A stretch of DNA of 64,000 bases from Lithospermum erythrorhizon (Eukaryota; Streptophyta; Magnoliopsida; Boraginales; Boraginaceae): contig JADFUC010000395.1 of the NCBI GenBank assembly GCA_019722365.1, forward strand, positions 1 through 64,000. The letters are read 5' to 3'. Shown here in pieces: positions 10,439-22,069 of the stretch (position 1 is its first letter; each line of letters starts with the position of its first letter). Made by a program: the position numbers and the translations under genes. Below the pieces are notes generated by a model, which worked only from the letters and a program-made list of their open reading frames with translations, did not search any database and was not told where the DNA came from.

Positions 10439-13400
10439 ATAATAGTAGGTTATCAACTAATTATGTAAAGTAATATGCAAGTACTAAAGTCTATTATGCC
10501 TAGATTCAAAACGACAACACTACATACATTTCAATCCAATACAATAGTAGGTTACCAACCACCTCATTTAAACTACATAACTCTTTGTATCACTAGCATA
10601 CTACATGTGATGCTACCTCGACTATGCATTCGATAAACCGGTTAAGTATAATTAAACCAAATAGTTACTTGGAGTGATCACCGAAAAGCCCATGTAACGT
10701 TATAGCGATTTACTTCAATACGATCTTATCATTATATCAAAGTAAAAGACTGTAAATACCTACCATCACAAAGCAGCCCAGATAATGCAAATCGATTTCA
10801 CAACTTTAAAATTAGCCTTCGACACGTTGCTTAAATTTTAATTGGTGAGATTAATGTTATTTAACTTTATTTAATCCATGGCTGCATAAGAGAGACATAT
10901 TCAAGCAAATACGACAACATGGAAAATAAATAAATAACACACATTTAGAGTATATGTGACATGACCCTAGGACTCCATTACATCACTTAACAAGTTGAAA
11001 CGCTAACATAAGCCTCTATTACAGCATTTAACAAGTCAAGTCTCAGATTCTTCAACACCTTGAAACCTCAAGCTCCCAAGTGTCATTTCAGGAAACGCTA
11101 TCTTCAATGCCACCACAAGAAGACATACTACTACTCTAACTCCAACTTAGACAAGACGTAGGCTCTCGTATGGGTAAAATGAATACAAAAAAGAAAACAC
11201 GACCTAACAGTGTCGCTTACAATATTTCAAGACGTTGCATCAGAATAAATAAATGAAACCGGTCATATCTAAATATTCTCCTTTCCATTCCATAACAATA
11301 TACGGGCAAAACATTAAAACAAATAAATACACTTAATGTCATATATATTAAATGAAATGAGATTAAATGTGTTCTGGCACTGACTAACTAATTACCCATT
11401 ATTTTACAAATTAATTATCAATTAATGTAAATTTTGAATTTAAATATATTCACACATAATTAATGATAATTATTACAATAATTATCACCTACTTTAAATC
11501 ATGGAATAATTACTTTCAAGTAATTAACTCTAAAATTTAAAATTTAAAAGTCATCATGAAAATATTATCAAAATTATAAATTAATGAAAAATAATTACGA
11601 AAGAAATATAAATCAAATTTAATGTCATTCAAGATATATATTCAATTATCTTAATGAAAAATTTATGATTTAACATTGGAAAAATCAAATTAATAATTAC
11701 TTCACAAATTTTAAAACCAAAATAATTACATAAAATACATTTAGGGTTTTCTAAACGGACGACGAATCTCAACGACTAAAACCGCCGGCCCGCAACCCAG
11801 AATGACGCCGGCCGTGCATTAGTACGGCCAATGGCTACGCTCCCGTGGACGGAACGCCCAATTCCGGCAATCGACGCCACGGGAGGTCAGTTTCGCAAAG
11901 TCGACTCACAATTTTGGTAATCTATTTCAAATAAGCTTTTTCCGCATTAATCAACAACTTTGTAAAAAACGATTTGAGGTTCTAAAAATTCAAAAAATTT
12001 GGGGATTTTCTGAACATTAACAATATCATTATTGAACACGTCCAAGTGGAATTTTATCAAACACTTAGTTTTTTTATTAAACCCAAAACAATCCAGAAAT
12101 TCAACGAATTTTTGGAGTACTTAAAAAATTCAAACAATTCTGAAATAATTCTGGCATAAACCTCAAAGGGTCAAGAACACACAGATTTAATTTCGTAATT
12201 TTCTGAAATTTCTAAACCTCTCTGTAAAATCGAAAATGATTCTACCTCAAATTAAAATATAAATTAATCAATTTTTAATCCCTTTCAATTCATGAAACAA
12301 TTAAATAAACTTCAAATCATCAAAATCAATACATGAAGTGATGATTCCAGCCATGTGAAACTTATATAAAATGGGTTGATTTTTTTCATATTATATATTC
12401 ATCAATCATATAAGTCATGAAATAATCAAATTAACTAACAACCATGTCAACACAATCAAATTAGATAAAATATATCAAACTCGAGTAGGCCTGAGAGGCC
12501 ACCGCTGGGGAATCTAAGTATAATTTACCTGTTATAAACACCAAATTCATACATCCCGGATCCTCAAATGATATAAATTAATCTAAAACACATAAAATAA
12601 ATGTATGAATACGAGAATCCTTTACATTTCAACGTGAAGCGAATCTAATCCCAAATCCTCACGATGTGCCTCCCGCATGAAATCCCCTTCAAAATCCCGT
12701 CTAATGCTTCTTCAAAACCAAAATGACGCCCTTCTAGACACACACCAAGAGTGAACGAATCCTAGTGATTGAATCAAGTAGAGTTTGAAGATGAATGAGA
12801 CACTGGAAGAGAAAAACTTTCCAATTCACCAAGAGGGGCGGAACTCTTTGTAGTGGAGGTTTTTTCATGATTCTTATGTCATGAAAAACCTAATCCCTCT
12901 TAAATACTAACTCCCAAAATCTCCATTCATAGTTAAATCAATTTAACTCAAGTAACTTAATTGCATCAAGTTATGAGCCTCTAATTAAATAATGAGTTAC
13001 TAGTGAGTTGTTATATTTAATTAACTTAATAAGTCAATTAAAATACTAACGAAATACTATCTAATAACTTATCAAGTTATTCATCGATTTCATTGCTTAA
13101 TTGATTAAAACTTGCAAGTTTAACTCGATTGATGTTCACTAACATATATTTGACAATATATATAAACATTGAGAAATACATTTCTCAAATGTACAAGTCT
13201 CGCTTAATTTCTATCATGAAATATTATTCAATATCATCAGACAAGCGACCTTCTAGGCTCGTATATTTAAGTTGTATAATAATAATAATTGACCAATTAC
13301 TATTATTTAACGACACGAGGGCATCTTAAAGAATCGCCATAACCCTTAAATTATCATGAGAACCTACACTCAGTAATATATCATTACTTGCGTGAATCCC

Positions 13401-13640
13401 TAAGTTCCAAAGTAGAATCACATTTAACCAACTCGATAAACGACCGATACACAATCACGTAACGGCATAATAAAAGGAAATCAATTTCATTGATTTCAAA
13501 CATCATGCCTATATTGGCAAATTTCAAATAGAAGAGAAGGAAATTTTGGGTTGACTTCTTATCGCTTCTACATGAATATAAGGTGGAGTTTGACTAAAAT
13601 TTTGAATCACTCTAGTTTATTGTTGATCGAGTTTGAAACA
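10439..13640. other. Non-coding DNA; Copia-like LTR similarity at about 12480-13520
   Basis: No protein-coding signal. The 12480-13520 part shares its layout and phrases with 34830-35720: an acacataaaat stretch, a short-lifespan phrase series built on gttaac/agttaac, then catcagacaag, a run of ataataata with attgaccat/attgaccaa, and finally ggcataataaa before attgatttc. These two are probably diverged copies of one LTR family. A GC-rich patch sits at 11755-11890. A short direct repeat (tccattacatcacttaacaag and tctattacagcatttaacaag) lies at 10974-11040. Confidence 0.4.
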
Positions 13641-13756
13641 AAAAGAAAATAATATTAAGCAAAAAAAAAAATGGTTGTCCGGCGGATGGCAATGGTGGTT
13701 TACCACCCACCGACTCAGTGGAAGACTTTTATGATAACTATAAGTTATGAACTTAT

Positions 13757-13933
13757 GCTCGTGATACCATATTAGAATATATAATGGAGAAATATTATTG
13801 ATAGCTGAATGTAATGAATTACATATGGTGGTCCACTATTTATAAAGAGACAATAATACAAATCATAATCAATCAACTATTCGTATTTCAATCTTACTAG
13901 TACTCATGATATACTAATAATACTACTAACTAT
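13757..13933 (-). mobile_element. Short LTR with adjacent primer-binding site, Copia-like fragment
   Basis: The plus strand reads gctcgtgatacca at 13759-13771, which is the complement of a tRNA-Met primer site (TGGTATCACGAGC). It is followed by a segment that begins tattag and ends ctaac near 13930, resembling the TGTTAG...CTAACA ends of an LTR. A TATA-like ctatttataaag sits inside (complement ctttataaatag). Left of it, 13670-13730 may be the gag start. The LTR would be only about 160 bp. No coding region was recognised. Confidence 0.45.
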
Positions 13934-13958
13934 GACGCTGATCTTTATCATGTAGAGT

Positions 13959-13992
13959 CCTTACTGCCGGAGTATTTATCCGGCCGGTAAGG
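13959..13992. repeat. GC-rich hairpin
   Basis: The left arm ccttactgccgg and the right arm ccggccggtaagg pair with one mismatch or bulge across a 9-base AT-rich loop. It is out of character with the AT-rich surroundings. Its function is unknown. Confidence 0.6.
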
Positions 13993-14390
13993 AGGATTGC
14001 TGTCGGCGGTGCAGCCGTGCTGTTTTTGGGATGAGAACACATAGAAGTCCAATTTTTATTTATTAAATTTTTTCAGCTAATTGGACCAAAATATCCCTAT
14101 TAAAAAGTTATGTGGAAGTGCCATGCGTTTGAGTTAAAAAATTGGAAGGAAAAACAATTACGTGATTGACTAGGACATTTCGAAATATAAGTGATCAACT
14201 GATGAGTGGTGATATGGAATAAATGTAAATGATCATCCTTGTCATTAGTCCTTGTTTCATGGAACCTTAAATATAATAATGTTTATCAGGATCAAGGATA
14301 TAAATATAATTTAATATCAAAAGTAATGTGTGGTTATCAATTAATGGAATATAAAAAGTATGATGCATAGAAGTTAATACCTCAACATAA

Positions 14391-14600
14391 ATCATGTAGC
14401 ACCCGAAGTGTTGATAAATCATGAAGCACCCGAAGTATTGAGCTTGTAAATGTCTATACAGCCCTATAGAACTCTTTCTTGACACATTTGATAAATATCT
14501 ATAGGGTGATTCCAATCCTATATCAGCTTCTATCCACTCCATATCAACTCATTTTTGCCACATTTGATAAATATCTATTCGGTGATTTCAATCCTATATA
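14391..14600. repeat. Two nested short tandem/direct duplications
   Basis: A 27-bp tandem duplication (14391-14443) carries atcatg-agcacccgaagt twice. Just after it, a 41-bp phrase starting cacatttgataaatatctat occurs at 14483 and again at 14559, 76 bp apart. Neither lies in a gene. Confidence 0.75.
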
Positions 14601-16440
14601 ACTTTAGAGGATATTTCCTCAAGAAAGACTAATGAAGAGTTCGACTTGAGGTGTGTTAAAGGCAGGGGTCAGGGAGGATTTTGGTTATACCTAATACTGC
14701 CCTAAATTTATCCTGTAAACCTTAAGTTCTAGTTAATCGACCCAATGCTCAACTCCAATCTCTAAATCCAAAAAAATCATGAGTAAGTGGTTCTACCCAT
14801 GGTTGTATATGACAAATATTCCATCCAATTCATTTTAATACCTTGACCATGAATACAAATACACTATGATATGAAATATTCTACAAACTACTCTCATGCT
14901 TTTGATTGACGTTTTTGTTTTCACTCAAAATTTTTAATTATAAATAACTTTTAATTTAAATTACAAAAAATTAAAAGAAAATAATAAAAATATTTAAAAG
15001 GAATTTAATTATATATTTTTGTGTATATTAGAATAAGGATAAAACTATATGTTGATTAAAGCTTCACTTTGAAAAAATCAAACACTTAAGCAATCGAGTA
15101 CAAACATTACTATTATGTAAATATTTTGAAAAATAAATTTAATAGATATTAACACCCAATTATCAGTAAAAAGACATAGAATATATTTAGTTATGTGAGT
15201 TACAAACACATAATAAAATAAATACGAAGTCAAAAAATAAAAAATGAGTATATATATAATTTAATTAATTCTATATATGTGCTGGTAGGTTCGGTACTAA
15301 AATTCGAGCAGTATAGAAATGAAAAACTCATAACCCACCGAAGACCAATAAAGAATCCAACCCCCATATGCAGGGTCGGGTCAAGTACCCATCGAGTCGG
15401 GTTTTAAGATTGTCGCCGCATTCAATTGCATCTACCTGCAATCAAGAACTCCCGCCTGCAGACGAAACTAAAAACACAATCGTAGGACGTGGGCCAAATA
15501 AAAATATTTACTTATAAAATAAATTTTTAATAACATTATCCATTAATTTTTAAATTTTCCTAGGCAAAATAGCATAAAAATGTCAAAATTGTAACACAAT
15601 TTAATGATAAATGCATATTTTTAAAAACATTAGGCGGTCGTGGCCGGGTTGGTCCTATCTCCGCCTCGATCTTTGCCCTGTAGATACCGTGATTTGATCT
15701 CTCGATGTTCATCATGAGGAAACTCCATCAAAGACGGAATAGAAACAGAGAACTTTGCAAAACTTAACAACAACAATTTATCCATATACTATTACAACAA
15801 CATCAGAATAACATATAACAACTGTATTTAAGTCACGCTAACGCTTTACTTAAAAAAAAATTTGTCCTCTCTTCTGCTTGGTGACAACAGAGGAGATCAG
15901 CTTCCCTAGGATAAAATCACCCAACGAATGACTTCACTAGCACTAGCGAATCCACTGTGATTTAAATCTCGAACGAGCTTCAAAGATCACCTAATTCAAA
16001 ACACCGAGAAAGAAGAGAGATTGAGCTCTGCTTTGGAGTATTTCGTATGCGTGTTATTTTTGATTCCTATAGAGGAGTTGTCAACAATGAATATATATAG
16101 GAAAGGAGGAGTTTTTGTAACCGCCATTAAATAACAACACTTAATTGCCGAATGAAACGCCTCCAAAGATTACGAAAGACTAAAACACCATTAACGATTT
16201 GAAATACTATTTGATTACACTTAAATGCCAATCAAATGTTTGGAAGTTTGAATTGAAAGGTGCAAAACGAGCTACTCGGAAGCAAAAGTTGCCCCCGCAA
16301 TTGAAAGGTGAAACGCTCCCTGCAGATCACAAGCACACACCGATTCACAATTTCGAGCCTATTTTTCTCCTGATTCAGCACTCCACGCAAGCGCCACAAG
16401 TAGGTTTCTTGGCATAACACTAAAGAATATTTACTAACGG
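14601..16440. other. Intergenic, AT-rich with retroelement debris
   Basis: No gene is seen. A GC-richer patch at 15290-15500 carries repeated gtcgggt phrases. At 15636-15720 a phrase resembling a tRNA-like box A (gtggccgggttgg) is present without a convincing box B. At 15850-16440 the DNA has LTR character, with tatatatag near 16090 and ending near ggcataacac, but no partner was found. Confidence 0.3.
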
Positions 16441-19400
16441 TTGGAGAGTATCTACTTATAAAGTGAGCAATTCTCCCACTCTCCTCTTGTGCGTTACAAT
16501 GCCAATTTCAAACATCATCCTTTCCATCCCAAGTTCGCATTAACACTATCGATATACAAATGGCTCGTAAATTTTGGATCTCACAAATACATTATCCAAC
16601 ATCCTCTATCAATCAAAAATTTGTATTCAAACAAAAATACAAAATAACAATATCCCCATCGATACAATTTGAAAAGAGTTCGACTCGACAATCGCATGAC
16701 AAAGAATAAACGCACCTATTCTCAGACAGATAGTATGCTGACGGCATCGAACTCATCCTCAGTACATATGTTTACATTCACCAATAGACATAGTAGACGT
16801 GCCGATTTCTGGAACTAATCCGTTTTTTTATAGCAAATGACGACACTTCACACAGGTCTCGATCTGACTCATCAGTTCCTACCATTATGTCCTAAGTTAG
16901 GCTTTGACACACGCCGCCTTCCTGAGCTGTCGCCAAGAAATTCAATTCTCCAAACATTTCATAAAAAAGTGCCCCCACTTTAGCTGGCTCACATGTTGAC
17001 TTGCTATTCTTTCTTGAAACAGATTGGGCCTTCAATATCTCAAAATGCTACAAAAGCATAGGTTAACCTTATCCCCACGGGTATCACTGCTTTCTCAACT
17101 ATTAATAGGTAAGGGAATCCCCATGCCGATCTCCTTATGCAATATGAGCCGTTTTCCCTTTGAAACTGTATCTTTGGACTAAAGTCAACTAGGTAGTGTT
17201 TTCACTCATTCAAGATATCATGCCTTTATGGCTTTCTAATCCCATTCCTTTCGTTGAATTCTCATTTAGTTCTCGCCTTAACCCTTGGTTACTGATCCTA
17301 AATGTTATCCTTTGATCTCACAATGCATCAAAAACGATAACTTTTGTCGAGATTAATTGTCTAACGGTATTGTTTTAATGCCGATTTAACGTTCGGCCCT
17401 AATTTCAAAAATTATACATGGCTCTCGTGCCCTCCACCGCGCATCTACCGACACAATATATGTAAAAGGGAGGAGCAGGATTTTCCCCACTCGAATGTCC
17501 TCAAGTGACCGCTTAACCCTCGGCCCTTCCCCCACACTTGTCTAAAGCAATGAACTCAAACTCCATCATGATTTGGCTATTACCGTCATTTGAGGACTTC
17601 CACGACATACCGCATTCACCCAAAGTTGAATACATGACCACTTCCAAACCATCAACGATTCCAGATCCAATTTGCATCAACAGACTTCAAGTACAATTTG
17701 TAGATAACGAGTATGTATTGTAGGTCTCAGAACTCCGAGCATATCTCAAGTACTTTAGTACTCCCATCATAGCTTCCAATGATCTCTACTGGATTGCTCG
17801 TGATATCTACTCAAAATTGTTTACCGAATAAGCTATATCCGGCTCCAAGACAACTCATCAAGTACATTTAGACTCCCAATCATCGCAGAATACTCACACA
17901 CTCTCCCTTTATTCTTCTCGAGAGGTATCGATAAATTATCCACATAACAATGATGTCTCGGTTTTATAATCGGCGCGGCAATTCCGTAGAACGTTTGCAT
18001 CGAGACGCACAGTCAGCCCAAAAAATCGTAATAAGCCTCAATCCTGCCGGAAGGTCCCCAATGTCTGGGTCGAATGACCCCACATAAACTCGAACCTCAA
18101 ATCTATTGATCATCATACCGGCATGAATATCTCATATTTCATTTAAATATCTCTTTGTATTCAGATCCGAGATTTGAGGTTGCAGTGATAAGTCGAATAA
18201 TGTGCTCGTCAGACGACAAGAATTTAAGTCAATGTCTTTAACTATTTTTCGCCACGGTGTATCTTATAAATGACTGCCAGTTTAGATTGGTCAAATGTCT
18301 TAACCATTTCCCCCTGCCTGCTGCAAGACCAGACTGTTATTAAAGACACCCAGTAACTTCATTCCCCGGCTGAATCGAAATGTTAGTGACTGTCATTTTC
18401 ATCCGAACTGACGCTGAATGAGCGACATTTGGGTCAGATCCCCTCCACCAACGGGAAGTCCAAATGGCTCGAGTTTCAAGATCATACATTCGGATAATCG
18501 CCGGGATTATCCGGTCAGCGAGTAAACTAATTATGCCACCATTACGCAGGATTTCTAAAAAGCCAATCAACCCCTGGCAACATGCGTAAATATTATTTTT
18601 ATTTTATTTTTAGAAATCCTCAGAATGGGTAGTATACCAGTTTACTCATTTATTCGATAATCCCACATTTAATCTAATGTATGATCTTGAACTACTTCTT
18701 CGATTTTCCGGAAACCCCATTTAAGTGGACCTCGCTCGTTAATCAAGCGGATACGATTTAAATATCTTATTCTCACGTCCGAGTTTAGTTGAAAATGACT
18801 CGGGTCACTTGTAACCACTTGCCCGGCTCGAGCTTATGGAACGGTTAAGATCACTGATTAATCTTTAATGACAAGGTCATTTTGTGAGATCTTCCTCACC
18901 TGAACGAGGGGAAATAGTTAAGACTATTTGATTAATCTAAAATGACTAGGTCATTTTATAATTTCTTCCTCGCATTTAGCCAAGCAAAGAAGTTAAGACT
19001 ATCGGATTAAATTGATGCCAAGTCTGCCAGGAAACAATCTCTTTTATTTATTCCCGGCTTATCCCTACAAGCTTGAAATCCTCAGAGATCACCCTTTGGA
19101 TATTACAAAAGAGATATTTAAATGAAATACTTCTCAGATAGATGTCACGCATGTATGATCAAGATTTTCCCTGAGTTCCTCGAGTTTAAGTGCCAGTCCC
19201 ACACTGCCAGTTGATTCAAGAAGGACCTCCAATTCTGGGATCAGCTTACGATTTCAATGACTCACCGTAAAACCTCAATACCAAACTGCCTCCTCGAATT
19301 GCCCTGCTCTTACCCTTCGATTATAAAATCGAGACATCGACCTGCTTATGTTCTTGCATCTCGGTCAAAGTTGCAATTTATCCCTAAGCTCATCGATCCA

Positions 19401-19790
19401 CCGAGATTTTCCCGAGGCGATCATCATTCTTGTAGTCTTCTATAACCAACCTCGGCCTGAGTATTTGGTAAACATACTCGGCTGTAATACAAATTGCCCA
19501 TACCAGCATGGTCTCACCTGTAGTGATTAGAAGCGCGCTGTCAGTAGGACCATAGACTTCTATCCAGCTTCTTATACCATCGCATCCCGATTTGAGGGAG
19601 ATTTTTCTTGATTCCTATAAATAGGTCTTGCCTTGTATTACCTCTACCTCATCTATCATCGAGGATAACATATGTATTAACCGATTAATTCCCAATCAAG
19701 CACATTTCTTCGATGACCTTGAATCAAACTTTGGGACTACTGCTTTAAATCTAACCCCGAGGGACCCCATGACGAAATGATTTATATTGC
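16441..19790 (-). mobile_element. 3' part and LTR-like DNA of a Tat/Athila-type gypsy element (tentative)
   Basis: This lies downstream, on the minus strand, of the integrase remnant at 19791-20427, where an OTA-group gypsy element carries its 3' non-coding region and LTR. No RT or gag motif could be read. Internal tandem repeats at 18844-18992 are listed separately. A plus-strand cctataaatagg at 19616 is a possible TATA box but unsupported otherwise. Assignment is by position. Confidence 0.35.
18844..19010. repeat. Tandem repeat, unit about 74 bp, with palindromic core
   Basis: Units start with gttaaga at 18844, 18917 and 18992, the last truncated. The first two contain aatgacaaggtcatt and aatgactaggtcatt, inverted repeats AATGAC/GTCATT around a 3-base spacer. 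A looser related phrase (aatgactcgggtca) lies upstream near 18793. Confidence 0.75.
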
Positions 19791-20427
19791 CTAAGAGCAA
19801 ATTCTCTCGATAGCCCTGACGAAGTTGTTCTGGCTGCATACTGCCTCGACCCATTCAATGAAATAGTCCACGGCTACCACGGCATCTTTATATTTAATGG
19901 GAGGCTTGAGGAATTGTCCAACCGCATCGACGCCTGTCATCGAAAGTATCACAAATAACGGGAAACATCTCAAATGACGGGGCCGAGGAACAGTTGCATT
20001 CCTCCTATTACATCGCATTTTTACATACTCCATCGATCCTTCCCGAGGGTAATTTTCAAAGATAAGGAATCCCCCAATATGGTGCCCACATACATGTCCC
20101 TCGTGTACTTCATAATGGCTCACCCAATGTTAGCCTCGAGACACAAAAAAGGATTTAATTTGGCGAGATTTGTTTATACAATTCATCCCAGAATATCTGA
20201 ACGAGAAGCCAATCAAGTTATTTACTGCCTCCGCTCTTTATCTTTCCGTAATTCCTCACATCAAAATGGGCTATCGGATTTCTCCAATCGTACTCTTTCC
20301 AATATCGGAAGTCAGCAAGGCATTCCGCATGGATGTGACGCTTCCTCGAACTCCTCGATACGATACCCGGAGGCAAATCCCTAAAATAGGTTGCCAAGCA
20401 CCGGCAGAGATGATCTCGTATGCTCAT
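19791..20427 (-). pseudogene. Integrase N-terminal region of a Tat/Ogre-type gypsy element
   Basis: Minus-strand reading gives, in order, a DWRNPIAHF-like phrase (in this family the block just before integrase reads DWR-PI-YL), then HEGHVCGHHIGG (the His part of the HHCC zinc-binding module), then GQFLKPP and AVVAVDYFIEWVEA (the start of the integrase core, usually VVAVDYFTKWVEAE). This wording is characteristic of OTA-group gypsy integrases and differs from the chromovirus IN at 39838-40840. Frames break between the pieces, so it is a decayed copy. Confidence 0.75.
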
Positions 20428-21480
20428 TTTGTGACTGGCAATGTAAGCATGTATTCAATTCCTTAGTTATGCCACCGCCTCGTACGACATTTAATGGTAT
20501 CTTTTAACCCCGCAATCTCCCTTTAATTTGTTCAATCACGCCTTTGAATCGCCCCGACCACGCCTCCAATATCGAGTCATGGCTATTTGGGAGCCCGTGA
20601 TCTCTCATACCTCTACATTCCGCCTACTGGCTGGGTGGCTTCATGATAACCGGGCGGCATATTCAAATGGGCGAAGTCTTTAAGCAATGTTCTGAGTTCA
20701 TCCACCTGTTTTTGTAACTCAAAGACATCGCACGCCTCAGATCACAAATTAAGCCGAGTGGAACATAACTACCGAGCCATGACGTTTGTCTTTGTATTGT
20801 ACGGGCTCTTTATAAGGGGACCTTTCATTACGCATGATCGGTTTTCCCTGCCTCCGCGATCGGTTTTCCCTAACAGGACCTTTCAAGTTATATCATCCTC
20901 GCCTTCAAGAGCATAGTCATGGTGACTCGATTCGTCAGCTCTGGGGCGATTTGACGGTAGTGGAACCTTGGATTTACCAAAGGTCCCTTTGTAAAGATGG
21001 TCTCTACAAGGTTCTCTCAAGCTGCTAGTACGATCCACATGGATGAAAGAGGATTGCCGGTCCCCATGCATAACGCCACTAATGTGGTGGATTTCTTTCG
21101 TCCATTCATCGCGTGGCTCAGCTATCAATATTTCACATCTCGGCCTCGATGCAAATTGCCGAGTGCCTAAATCATCGTCAAGTACACAAAGTATCACTGT
21201 TTAGTGGGCGCTTTGTCCGCCTTTGTCCTGGACAAATGCCTATGGTCCGATCGCTGCCTCGGCCCTTGTTAACGCGCCTCGTGATCCGGTGCTTACTCCG
21301 GGGCTTACTACCAACTTTGAATCTACACCCGACTGCTTTGTGATGTCAAGAACTCCGGATACGCTTGATGCTTCCAGGGCGACGCATTTAAGTCAATTTA
21401 TGTCGAGGGCCTCCCTCGTGGTATTCTAGACCACGATCGAAGTCGATCGCAGTTACTCCGATGACAAAGTTAGAATTTGT
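20428..21480 (-). mobile_element. Upstream body of the Tat-type element, unresolved
   Basis: On the minus strand a short phrase LQKQVDELRTLLKDFAHL is visible near 20650-20720, giving a coiled-coil-like stretch that could be gag or a linker. No RT motif (Y-V-D-D or F-V-D-D) was seen, so RT seems lost. The remaining open frames on either strand lack recognisable domains. Confidence 0.3.
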
Positions 21481-22069
21481 GCGAGGGAGTTCAAGACTTA
21501 GTAATTAATCAAGCAGCTTTAAATGGCGATTACCTTTCAACATCAAATATAAGGCATATTTATGTGAGGTATTAAGTAAGTTAAAGAGGGAGACACGTAC
21601 AATACCCTAAGTGAAGGGACAAAAATGCTGTAATTAATGTTGAATAACAGTTCCCTTATCAAAGCAAGATATTTAATTCCAATAAAAGTATCTCATTTAT
21701 ATCACTCACTAGCGCATACACACAAGGGTTCAAAAAGTTGGAATGCATTTTCCCTAGACATTATACATTTACACGGAGCTATATATTACACTGAACAAGT
21801 AGTTATTTGTACTTTGGAAGCATGCCCACGTCAATTTTCATTGCATCGTTTATGAATGCTATATATATATTACATTAAACAAACCTGTTGGGAATTTCTC
21901 TAAACCGAAGTTTTCAACACTGCTCTTCCACGCTACCAATGCTGGCAACCCTTCATTTGTGTCCATGGTATTCATGATCAAGGCTGCCGATATAGAAGAA
22001 AAAGTCTGCTGAGATTTGTCCCCAACCAGCAGCGGGAAGACCATGCTTAGTATGTAACGGCCTAACGTG
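21481..22069 (-). other. 3' flank/UTR of the aspartic protease gene
   Basis: DNA downstream of the stop codon at 22070-22072 on the gene's strand. It holds an open frame of about 90 codons (22134-21859) that overlaps the gene's last exon in another frame and has no recognisable domain; I treat it as untranslated. A TA run sits near 21861-21871. The polyadenylation signal could not be placed. Confidence 0.4.

Noticed and set aside
15636..15720. tRNA-like or SINE-like start (gtggccgggttgg)
   Set aside because: Box A is weak, box B not convincing, no A-rich tail or target duplications, unlike the element at 58662.
19616..19627. cctataaatagg as a promoter TATA box
   Set aside because: It is on the plus strand within minus-strand element debris, with no gene or LTR boundary to pair it with.
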